Shown here: positions 28,241 through 35,038 of the stretch, one piece after another
Numbering within the stretch: position 1 is the first letter of the stretch
Layout: the number at the start of each line of letters is the position of its first letter
Source of the DNA: Candidatus Pullichristensenella avicola
GTDB lineage: Bacteria; Bacillota; Clostridia; Christensenellales; Aristaeellaceae
Assembly (NCBI GenBank): GCA_018711655.1
Contig: DVIA01000062.1
Span: 1-40,040 of the forward strand
Length of the DNA: 40,040 nucleotides
Direction: 5' to 3'
The notes under the pieces: model-generated
Seen by the model: the letters and a program-made list of their open reading frames with translations, nothing else
Told to the model about the DNA's origin: nothing
The model's database searches: none
Made by a program: the position numbers and the translations under genes

Positions 28241-29983
28241 ATGAGTATGATTACGCTGACCATCGACGGCGTGTCGGTAAGCGTTCCCGCCGGCTCGACC
28301 GTTTTGGAGGCCGCCAAGGCCGCGGGCATCCACATCCCCACGCTGTGCTATATGAAGGGCCTCAACGAGATCGGCGCCTGCCGCCTCTGCGTGGTGGATA
28401 CCGGCGCGCGCGCGCTGCAGGCCGCCTGCGTGCTGCCCGCCTCCGAGGGGATGAACGTCAAAACCAATACCCCCGCCGTGCGCAACGCCCGCAAGATGAA
28501 CCTGGAACTGCTTTTGTCCAACCACGATAAAAAGTGTCTCTCCTGCGTGCGTTCCACCACCTGCGAACTGCAGAAATTGTGCAACGAATACGGCGTGGAG
28601 GATGAAAACCGCTACGCGGGCAGCTTTACCGAAACGCAGATCGACGACAAATCGCCCGCCATCGTGCGCAACAACGCCAAGTGCATCCTCTGCCGCCGCT
28701 GCGTGGCCGTGTGCAACAAGGTGCAGCATGTCGGCGTCATCGGCCCGATCAAGCGCGGCTTCCACACGCAGATCGCCTGCGCCTGGGGCGATTCCCTGGC
28801 GGACACCGCCTGCATCAACTGCGGCCAGTGCATCGCCGTGTGCCCCACCGGCGCCTTGACCGAGCACGACGATACCGACAAGGTCTACGCCGCCCTTTCC
28901 GACCCCACCAAACATGTGGTGGTGCAGCCGGCCCCGGCCGTGCGCGCCGCGCTGGGCGAGGAGTTCGGCATTCCCATGGGGACCTCCGTCACCGGCAAGA
29001 TGGCCTGCGCGCTGCGCCGCCTCGGCTTTGACAAGGTGTTCGATACCGACTTTGCCGCCGACCTTACCATCATGGAGGAGGCCAACGAGCTGATCGACCG
29101 CGTGAAGAACGGCGGCGTGCTGCCGATGATCACCTCCTGCTCCCCCGGCTGGATCAAGTTCTGCGAGCATCAGTATCCGGACTTTTTGCCCAACCTTTCC
29201 TCCTGCAAGTCGCCCCATGAAATGGAGGGCGCGGTCATCAAGAGCTACTACGCCGAGAAAGCCGGCATCGACCCCAAGGACATCGTCGTCGTTTCGGTCA
29301 TGCCCTGCACGGCCAAGAAGTTCGAGGCCGCCCGTCCCGAATTGGGCCACGACGGCATGGCGGATGTGGACATCGTCATCACCACGCGCGAACTTGCGCG
29401 CATGATCAAGAAGTCCGGCATCGACTTTGCCAACCTGCCCGACGAGGACTTTGACGAGATGCTCGGCGATTCCACCGGCGCGGCCGTCATCTTCGGCGTT
29501 ACCGGCGGCGTGATGGAGGCGGCGCTGCGCACCGCTTATGAGGTCATCACCGGCCAGAAACTTGAGAAGCTCGAGTTTATGGACGTGCGCGGCCTCGAGG
29601 GCGTGAAGGAAGCCAGCTACAACTTGAACGGCCTCGACCTCAAGGTGGCCGTGGCGCATTCCACGGGCGCGGCTTCGCGCCTTCTGGACGCGGTGCGTTC
29701 CGGCGAGAAGAGCTACACCTTCATCGAGGTCATGGGCTGCCCGGGCGGCTGCGTCAACGGCGGCGGCCAGCCCATCGTTTCCCCCACGGAACGGGAAAAG
29801 CACGACCCGCGCGTGCTGCGCGCCCAGGCCATCTACGCCGAGGACGCCTCCAAGAGCCTGCGCAAGTCGCATGAGAACCCATCCATCATGAAGCTGTACG
29901 ACGAGTACTTCGAGAAGCCCAACTCCCACAAGGCGCACGAGCTTCTCCACACGCACTACACCGCGCGGCCGAAGTACAAATAA
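28241..29983 (+). CDS. hndD: [FeFe] hydrogenase catalytic subunit (HndD/HydA)
   Basis: Catalytic subunit of 580 residues producing or consuming H2. Order: plant-type [2Fe-2S] domain with C36, C47, C50 and C63; His-ligated cluster H95, C99, C102, C108; two-[4Fe-4S] ferredoxin module (CILCRRCVAVC near 148-158, CINCGQCIAVC near 191-201); H-cluster domain with L1 TSCSPGW (298-304), L2 MPCTAKKFE (354-362) and L3 GCPGGCVNGGGQP. The L1 motif has Ser where the textbook form is TSCCPxW. With HndABC it should couple NAD(P)H and reduced ferredoxin to proton reduction. AAGGAGG is 9 bases before ATG 28241; a second ATG two codons on is possible. The operon ends after this gene. Confidence 0.97.
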   Translation: MSMITLTIDGVSVSVPAGSTVLEAAKAAGIHIPTLCYMKGLNEIGACRLCVVDTGARALQAACVLPASEGMNVKTNTPAVRNARKMNLELLLSNHDKKCLSCVRSTTCELQKLCNEYGVEDENRYAGSFTETQIDDKSPAIVRNNAKCILCRRCVAVCNKVQHVGVIGPIKRGFHTQIACAWGDSLADTACINCGQCIAVCPTGALTEHDDTDKVYAALSDPTKHVVVQPAPAVRAALGEEFGIPMGTSVTGKMACALRRLGFDKVFDTDFAADLTIMEEANELIDRVKNGGVLPMITSCSPGWIKFCEHQYPDFLPNLSSCKSPHEMEGAVIKSYYAEKAGIDPKDIVVVSVMPCTAKKFEAARPELGHDGMADVDIVITTRELARMIKKSGIDFANLPDEDFDEMLGDSTGAAVIFGVTGGVMEAALRTAYEVITGQKLEKLEFMDVRGLEGVKEASYNLNGLDLKVAVAHSTGAASRLLDAVRSGEKSYTFIEVMGCPGGCVNGGGQPIVSPTEREKHDPRVLRAQAIYAEDASKSLRKSHENPSIMKLYDEYFEKPNSHKAHELLHTHYTARPKYK

Positions 29984-30000
29984 GATTTCGCGCTGCGATC

Positions 30001-30041
30001 CCCCCCCTCGGCAAAAAGCCGGGGGGGGGTAACGTTTTTTT
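30001..30041 (+). terminator. Terminator of hnd operon
   Basis: A 12-bp stem (30001-30012 with 30018-30029, one G-U pair), an AAAAA loop and a run of seven T after AACG. It begins 18 bases after the hndD stop. Confidence 0.9.
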
Positions 30042-30066
30042 GGAAAAAGACAGGGAGGAAGAGAAT

Positions 30067-30705
30067 ATGTTGAAGCGTTTGTTTGCGGTCGTTTTGGCCT
30101 GCGCGCTGTTGTGGAGCGGGTTTGCTCTGGCAGAAGGGTTCGAATTTGACATTTCCGTATTCGAGGATGATCCGAATTTTGAGGTCGAATTCGACGACAT
30201 GGACGATACGGGCAAAATCCAGTTTGCGGAAGATTCGGATATGACGGGCATGTTTGTGGGGACTTCGGAAGATGAGGACGGTGGCGTAGTGTTGGGCGAT
30301 ATGTCCATAGTAATCACTGAAGGACTCCCTCCGGTGCTTGGTATCGGCGCATACTATTTTGCCGACGATTGGGCGTTCATTGACGAGTTCATCATCATCG
30401 CCGGTTCGAACCGCTATACCTTTGAGGTGGAATGCGAGCGCGAAGTGCTTGACGATGGCGGCATCGTGGAGGCTTTTATCATCGCTTTTTCGGATGAAAG
30501 CATCGGCCTGGTGGAAGACATCATCAACAGCGAGGAAACCACCTTCCGCTACCGGCTCAGCGGCGATGACGATATAGATGGAGAGATGCTTTTTTCCAAG
30601 GATTCTGTGAAGCTGCTCTACGAAACTTACGTCGCTTCCGGGGCGTTGGAGAATGACTTCTCTCTTGTCGAGACAGTGTGTCCGTGTGAAATAAAAAGCG
30701 TGTAG
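30067..30705 (+). CDS. Secreted acidic protein of unknown function
   Basis: Protein of 212 residues with a signal peptide (MLKRLFAVVLACALLWSGFALA, cut before EGFEF). The mature part is strongly acidic, rich in Asp and Glu (SVFEDDPNFEVEFDDMDDTG), with alternating hydrophobic residues suggesting beta strands, and one CPC near the C-terminus. I recognise no family. Its base composition is less G+C-rich than that of its neighbours. AGGGAGGAA lies 6 bases before ATG 30067, and the gene sits between two terminators with no clear promoter, so it may depend on read-through of the hnd terminator or on a promoter I missed. Confidence 0.8.
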   Translation: MLKRLFAVVLACALLWSGFALAEGFEFDISVFEDDPNFEVEFDDMDDTGKIQFAEDSDMTGMFVGTSEDEDGGVVLGDMSIVITEGLPPVLGIGAYYFADDWAFIDEFIIIAGSNRYTFEVECEREVLDDGGIVEAFIIAFSDESIGLVEDIINSEETTFRYRLSGDDDIDGEMLFSKDSVKLLYETYVASGALENDFSLVETVCPCEIKSV

Positions 30706-30712
30706 TTCGCAT

Positions 30713-30750
30713 ACGGCCGTCGGAGCCATGGCTCCGGCGGCCGTGATTTT
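30713..30750 (+). terminator. Terminator after the secreted-protein gene
   Basis: A 15-bp stem with one G-U pair (30713-30727 with 30730-30744; a few central bases must open for the loop), followed by GATTTT, 8 bases beyond the stop codon. Confidence 0.8.
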
Positions 30751-30833
30751 AAGCGCGGATGTTTGCAGGCCAGAGCGTTTATCGTTCCCCGCGTCTCCGC
30801 CCTGGTGTTCGAGGGGCAACGGACCTGCCGGCG

Positions 30834-31020
30834 GCGCAGACGAAGCAGTCGCCAATCTCGCCGCGGGCGAGGAAAGCCCCGCGCCGATCAAGCCCCCTGC
30901 GCGGGCGTTACCCGAAGGCGGGCGGGTCGATCACCGCAATTCGCAAACGGGCGGGGGCGTCGGTTGCAGCGCAGACGAAGCAGTCGCCGATCTCGCCGCG
31001 GGCGAGGAAGGCCGCGCGCC
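30834..31020. repeat. 52-bp direct repeat: 3' end of phosphopantetheinyl transferase gene and downstream copy
   Basis: Bases 30834-30885 match 30969-31020 at 49 of 52 positions, 135 bases apart. The second lies inside the transferase gene and encodes FLARGEIGDCFVCAA; the first lies beyond its stop codon in the same frame and encodes the same peptide. It looks like a partial tandem duplication of the gene end. Confidence 0.8.
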
Positions 31021-31486
31021 GGCCGAGGCGGCAGATTTCCGTCTCTCCGGCGCAAAGCGTGCGAAAGCCGCCGGAAAGTCCCGCGCCGGTCAGTTTCAGA
31101 TAGCTCTCCACGCCCACCCATTCGCGCACGGGGATGGCGGCGACGCGGTCGCGGCGTTCAATATCCACGCCCACTGCCGCCCGGTGCAGCGCGCATACGG
31201 CCCAGTCCCCGGCGTGCGCAAGGCTGAAATGGAAGCCATGCCCGTCCGTCAGCACCGGCTTGCCGCCCGGCAGACGCCGATAGGCCGGCGGAGGCGCGTA
31301 TCCTTCAACATGCCGGCGCAGCGCTGCGTGCAGCGCCAGTTCCGCTCCCAGCGAACGGCGGCGGTCCTCCGCGCGCGTGAGCGCCGCCATGCGTTCGCGT
31401 CGATCCGCCGAGATAAACGCGGCCCAAACAGCGCTGTCCGGATTCAACGCAGAAACGCAAACGGCGTAAAGGAAGATTTCGTTCAT
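30908..31486 (-). CDS. 4'-phosphopantetheinyl transferase family protein
   Basis: Predicted Sfp/AcpT-type enzyme of 192 residues that transfers phosphopantetheine from CoA to a carrier protein. Visible motifs: GGKPVLTDGHGFHFSLAHAG (73-92), the magnesium-binding GVDIE (106-110) and W123-V-G-V-E127-S-Y-L-K131. In the last, the lysine normally preceding the glutamate (KE..K) is valine, so activity may be altered. The N-terminal third is short and divergent. AAGGAGG lies 6 bases before ATG 31486. No synthase or carrier gene is nearby, so its target is unknown. Its last 35 codons are partly duplicated just downstream. Confidence 0.8.
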   Translation of the reverse strand: MNEIFLYAVCVSALNPDSAVWAAFISADRRERMAALTRAEDRRRSLGAELALHAALRRHVEGYAPPPAYRRLPGGKPVLTDGHGFHFSLAHAGDWAVCALHRAAVGVDIERRDRVAAIPVREWVGVESYLKLTGAGLSGGFRTLCAGETEICRLGRRAAFLARGEIGDCFVCAATDAPARLRIAVIDPPAFG

Positions 31487-31840
31487 ACCTGCCTCCTTGG
31501 CGTTGGAAAGACGGGACACGATCGCTCCAAACCGGTTTCGCGCGGATGCGCCGCAAACGCAAAGCCAAAAACCGGCGGAGCGCAAAGCAAAGGAACCGGC
31601 CGCCCGGCCGCATCGCGCCCGCGGCGCGACAAAGAGAAATCCTGCGAAGAGGCAGAACGCGCAAGGCCGTTTCTGCGCGGGACGAGAAAAGCATATCTGC
31701 GTATGGTTGGAATGGCAATGTCGGGCCTGCCCTCGCGCAGAGCGAGGAAAATCGCCAGGGAGGTCCGCCATGACAAAGGCCGCCTTTCGCCGCACCCATA
31801 GAGATACGGCGACGCCTGCAAATCCGGCCAGATTGGTTCG
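31487..31840. other. Intergenic region without a recognised gene
   Basis: G+C-rich sequence upstream of the transferase gene. Long frames cross it on both strands but show no conserved features. No clear promoter for the minus-strand gene was found; a repeat array follows at 31850. Confidence 0.5.
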
Positions 31841-31849
31841 AACACCCTT

Positions 31850-32090
31850 TCCCCGCGCGGGACACGCCCTTTTTGTTGCATGACCGCGGGCCGGGGAGCG
31901 CTTTTCTCCCGCGCGGGGCGCTGGCGCTTTCGCGAATATGACCGCGGGCCGGGGAGCGAACTTCTCCGCGCAGAACACGGCCGCGGGTGGTCTCTATACC
32001 CGGAACGCGCTTTTCCCGCGCAGAGCGCGGCTGCGAATGATCTCTATACCCGGAACGCGCTTTTCCCGCGCGGGGCGCTCAGGGCCGCGC
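31850..32090. repeat. Tandem array of about 5 units, 49-60-bp period, CCCGCGCGGGG core
   Basis: Palindromic cores occur near 31855, 31911, 31966, 32015 and 32075. Longer blocks are shared by neighbours: TGACCGCGGGCCGGGGAGCG at 31880 and 31938, and TCTCTATACCCGGAACGCGC followed by TTTTCCCGCGC at about 31991 and 32041. The last unit runs over the stop codon of the acetyltransferase gene. The core is the same type as in the array at 1493-2345. Confidence 0.75.
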
Positions 32091-32612
32091 ATTTTCCAGC
32101 GCTTTTTCCAGACAGACCAGGCGAATCTGTCCCAGCCCCTGAAAATCGCAGGGCACGACGCCCGCCTCGCGGTAGCCCAAACGCCGATAGAGGGCGCGCG
32201 CAGGCGCGTTGATCTCGTTGGTATCCATGCGCAGGCAGACGCAACCGTTTTCGCGGGCGTACTGCTCGTAAAAGGCCACAAAGCCGCTGCCCACGCCCTG
32301 TCCGGAGGCTTTGGGATCGACGGTCAGCGTGTGCAGCACCATGATCTTCTCTTCCGGAGCGGCATACTGCCACCGGCACAGCGCATATTCGGGAACCTGT
32401 TCGCGATTGATGCGCGCCGCAGCGACGATTTTGCCCTCGCGCGCGTCCACGAACAGTTCCCCCGCCGCCAGCGCCGCGCGCGCCGTTTCCCCGGTGGGGT
32501 ATACGCCGCGCTTCCATCCGGTGGACCCCAGGCCGGCCTCTTCGCGGCGGTGGATGCGCTCGTAAATGGCGGAAACGGCGGGAAGATCGCGTTCCACGGC
32601 TTTGCGAATCAT
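32079..32612 (-). CDS. GNAT family N-acetyltransferase
   Basis: Acetyltransferase of 177 residues with one GNAT domain. The N-terminus IRKAVERDLPAVSAIYERI is the usual beta1-alpha1; motif A is VLHTLTVDPKASGQGVGSGF (92-111), containing the acetyl-CoA pyrophosphate loop SGQGVG; motif B follows as INAPARALYRRLGYREAG. Substrate cannot be predicted; similar proteins act on small amines or protein N-termini. AGGAGGG lies 8 bases before ATG 32612. It is divergent from mnmM; its 3' end is overlapped by a repeat unit. Confidence 0.9.
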   Translation of the reverse strand: MIRKAVERDLPAVSAIYERIHRREEAGLGSTGWKRGVYPTGETARAALAAGELFVDAREGKIVAAARINREQVPEYALCRWQYAAPEEKIMVLHTLTVDPKASGQGVGSGFVAFYEQYARENGCVCLRMDTNEINAPARALYRRLGYREAGVVPCDFQGLGQIRLVCLEKALENARP

Positions 32613-32665
32613 GGAAATCCCTCCTGTGATGCTGAAAGGGAGGCGCTTTGCGCCGTGCGGACACG

Positions 32666-32694
32666 TTGACAGCGCCCCGCAGCCATGCTATGAT
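32666..32694 (+). promoter_or_regulatory. Promoter of mnmM
   Basis: TTGACA (32666-32671), a 17-base spacer and TATGAT (32689-32694), about 100 bases before the start codon. Confidence 0.75.
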
Positions 32695-32793
32695 GGGAGC
32701 GCGCCGGAAAGAGGACGGCGCGCGTTCCGGGAAAGGGCGAGCCGCGCCTGCCGGAGCGGGGCGAGCGCGGCGATTGTGAAAGGAGGACGCCTC

Positions 32794-33390
32794 ATGTCCA
32801 GCGATTTTGGCAGCGCCCGGCGTTGGGCGGAGCGGTTCATCCTCGACGCGCTGCACGAAGGCGGCGTCGCGGTGGACGCCACCCTCGGCAACGGCTACGA
32901 CGCCGAGCGGCTCTGCGCCCTGGTGGGGGAAACGGGCCGCGTCTACGGCTTCGACATACAGGCGCAGGCCGTGGAGCGCACGCGGCAGAGGCTTGCCGAC
33001 CGGGGCCTGCTTGCGCGCGCGCGGCTTATCTGCGCCGGCCACGAGCGCATGGCGGAATTCGTGCCGCCGGGCGTAGACGCCGTCGTTTTCAACCTCGGCT
33101 GGCTGCCGGGCGCGGAACACGCCGTGACCACGCGGACGGAAACGACGCTGCGGGCCGTTTCGCAGGCGGTGGAGTTGCTCGCCCCCGGCGGCGTTCTCAC
33201 CGTTTGTATTTATCCCGGGCATGGCGAAGGCGCGCGCGAACGCGAGGCGCTGCTGAAGTGGGCGGCGGCGCTGCCCGAGGCGTTGGACGTGCTATACCAG
33301 CGCTACCTCAACCAGAAAAAGGCGCCGCCGGAACTGCTTGCGGTGCGCAAACGTCCCCAGGCGAGCGCCAGGCGAGCGCCGGCCGGATAG
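32794..33390 (+). CDS. mnmM: tRNA U34 methyltransferase, MnmM/YtqB family
   Basis: Class I SAM-dependent methyltransferase of 198 residues. The SAM loop is VDATLGNGYDAERLC (27-41), with acidic FDI near 53-55, and FNLGWLPGAEHAVTT near 104-118 is the hallmark of the YtqB group, formerly called putative rRNA methylase. Family work on Bacillus subtilis YtqB assigns it to methylation of aminomethyl-thiouridine at tRNA wobble position 34; transfer of that role here is inference. AAAGGAGG lies about 8 bases before ATG 32794. The C-terminal tail (RKRPQASARRAPAG) is basic and probably disordered. Confidence 0.9.
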   Translation: MSSDFGSARRWAERFILDALHEGGVAVDATLGNGYDAERLCALVGETGRVYGFDIQAQAVERTRQRLADRGLLARARLICAGHERMAEFVPPGVDAVVFNLGWLPGAEHAVTTRTETTLRAVSQAVELLAPGGVLTVCIYPGHGEGAREREALLKWAAALPEALDVLYQRYLNQKKAPPELLAVRKRPQASARRAPAG

Positions 33391-33490
33391 GCGCGGGGCA
33401 AGCGCAACCGCCGCCGCAGGGGTGGCGCGCGCAGCGGGCCTTCGCGCCAAAGCACGGGCGCGGATCGGGGCCGCTGCGCGGCAGACCGCC

Positions 33491-34138
33491 TTAGAGGAGT
33501 TCCCGAAGCGCTTTGGCGACGGCTTCGGCCAGCGTGGCGTGGCCCTCGGGGGCGATGTGTACGCCGTCGAGCGGATCGGGCGCGGCGTAGAGGGCGGCGT
33601 CCAGATAGGCGCAGTGCTGGCGCTTGGCCACGTCGCGTACCAGCGGCGCCAGTTCGGCGATCTTGCGCGTCGAATCGGCCGAGAAACCGTAGAAATAGGC
33701 GCCGTCCGCGCCGGCGGTCAGGGCGATGGGGCTGATGAGCAGGATTTTTGCCCCGTGCGAAAGCGAGCCGTCCAACAGCGCGCGCAGGCTTCGCACCAGC
33801 CGCTCCAGGCCCTCGGAGATGTTCAGAGCCGGGGCGCTGAACATGTCCTTGACGTCGTTGGTGCCCAGCATCACCACCACTGCGTCCACAGGGTCGCAGG
33901 AAAGGAGGATCGGCGCCAGGTGCGCAAGGCCGTTGCGACCTTCGCTGGTGGGATCGTCGAACACGGTCGTGCGGCCGTTGAGGCCGGCTTCCAGCACCGT
34001 GCAGGAGAGCAGGCGCGCCAGTTGCGCCGTCCAGCGCACGTCCTCGCCATAGCGCAGGTGCGCGCCGCTGACTTCGTCGCAGCCGTGCGGGTTGAAGCCC
34101 CAGGTATTGGAGTCGCCGTAACAGAGTATGCGCTTCAT
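33491..34138 (-). CDS. SGNH/GDSL-type hydrolase
   Basis: Esterase or lipase-fold hydrolase of 215 residues. Block I is CYGDSNTWG with nucleophile S10, block II the glycine in AGLNGRTT, block III GTND (near 95-98) and block V DGVHIAPEGH with the catalytic Asp and His. The opening GDSNTWGFNPHG recalls arylesterase and acyl-CoA thioesterase I-like SGNH proteins, which can act on acetylated sugars or aryl esters. No signal peptide, so cytoplasmic. GGAGGG lies 8 bases before ATG 34138. The neighbours do not indicate a substrate. Confidence 0.92.
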   Translation of the reverse strand: MKRILCYGDSNTWGFNPHGCDEVSGAHLRYGEDVRWTAQLARLLSCTVLEAGLNGRTTVFDDPTSEGRNGLAHLAPILLSCDPVDAVVVMLGTNDVKDMFSAPALNISEGLERLVRSLRALLDGSLSHGAKILLISPIALTAGADGAYFYGFSADSTRKIAELAPLVRDVAKRQHCAYLDAALYAAPDPLDGVHIAPEGHATLAEAVAKALRELL

Positions 34139-34507
34139 CGTACTTCCCTCCGGGAGATTTTTTCATAAAGTTCGGCGCGCGGGCAGAAAATTCCTGCATA
34201 TGCGGCGAAGATCGGCGGAAAATGTCGGCGGTTTTCGAATTTGCAAACGGCGGCGCGGCAGGCGTCGCGGGTTTTGACCGCGGCGGGATCGGACGTCCGC
34301 CGCGCGGGCGTTTTGCGCCGCATGAAGCGTGGAAAGCGCCGCGGGGCAACGGCCCCCTTTGCGCAGAGGAACCTGCAAAACGCCGCCGCGCCCGTTGCCG
34401 TGCGCGCCGGCGGTCGCCCCCGTGGCCTGCCGCCGCGCGTTGCCGTTTTGGCGGTTTTACAGGTTCGCGCGAAATGAAAAACCTGCGTGAAATTTTGAGC
34501 CTCCCCA
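34139..34507. other. Intergenic region without a recognised gene
   Basis: G+C-rich sequence between the divergent hydrolase and marR genes. I see no repeat array, RNA gene or reading frame with protein-like features; no clear promoter for the hydrolase gene. Confidence 0.5.
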
Positions 34508-34536
34508 TTGACGGCCACAGGGTTCCGTCGTATAAT
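34508..34536 (+). promoter_or_regulatory. Promoter of marR-ABC exporter operon
   Basis: TTGACG (34508-34513), a 17-base spacer and TATAAT (34531-34536), ending one base before the double palindrome that follows. Confidence 0.92.
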
Positions 34537-34537
34537 A

Positions 34538-34565
34538 TGTAGCGCGCTACATGTAGCGCGCTACA
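34538..34565 (+). promoter_or_regulatory. Double palindromic operator, probable MarR site
   Basis: Two identical, perfect 14-bp palindromes (TGTAGCGCGCTACA) abut at 34538-34551 and 34552-34565, covering the predicted transcription start. The whole 28 bp is also a palindrome. Position predicts repression by the MarR protein encoded 23 bases downstream; in the RNA it could fold as a hairpin in the leader. Confidence 0.88.
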
Positions 34566-34588
34566 CTTTTTGCGGAGGAGGGAAACCC

Positions 34589-35038
34589 ATGCCTGCTGAA
34601 GCCGAGCCAATCGGCTATTTGCTTACGCGCATCCACAACAACATGGACCGGCGGGCCAACAACAACCTCAAGGCCTCGGGCATGACTTTTTCGCAGATGC
34701 GGCTTTTGCACTACCTGTTCAAGCAGGGCGAAATTTCGCCGTCGCAGAAGGACATCGAAGAGTTTTTGCAGGTATCGCATCCCACGGTGGTGGGGCTGAT
34801 CAAGCGGTTGGAGGCCAAGGGCCTGGTGCGCAGCGGCTTCGATTCGGCGGACAGGCGAATCAAAAGCGTATACCTTACCGCGGAGGGAAAGGGGTTTATC
34901 TTTGCGGTGCGCGAGCACCACGCGCATATGGAGCAGACGCTGACAAGCGGCTTCGCAGCCCAGGAGGTGGACTGCCTGCGGCTGCTTTTGCGCAAGGTGC
35001 TGGAAAATGTGTTGAGCGATAACGGAGGTCAGGAATGA
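34589..35038 (+). CDS. MarR family transcriptional regulator
   Basis: Winged helix-turn-helix repressor of 149 residues. The recognition region is SQKDIEEFLQVSHPTVVGLIKRLEAKGLV (about 53-81) and the wing carries FDSADRRIKSVYLTAEG, the conserved D-x-R of MarR proteins. N- and C-terminal helices would form the dimer interface. GGAGGAGG lies 7 bases before ATG 34589. The stop overlaps the start of the first transporter gene (ATGA), so regulator and exporter are one coupled operon. Likely autorepressor released by a ligand that the transporter exports; the ligand is unknown. Confidence 0.95.
   Translation: MPAEAEPIGYLLTRIHNNMDRRANNNLKASGMTFSQMRLLHYLFKQGEISPSQKDIEEFLQVSHPTVVGLIKRLEAKGLVRSGFDSADRRIKSVYLTAEGKGFIFAVREHHAHMEQTLTSGFAAQEVDCLRLLLRKVLENVLSDNGGQE

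Noticed and set aside
26306-29956. 1216-codon minus-strand frame across the hydrogenase operon
   Set aside because: Antisense to hndC and hndD, which carry complete cofactor motifs; no start site or promoter.
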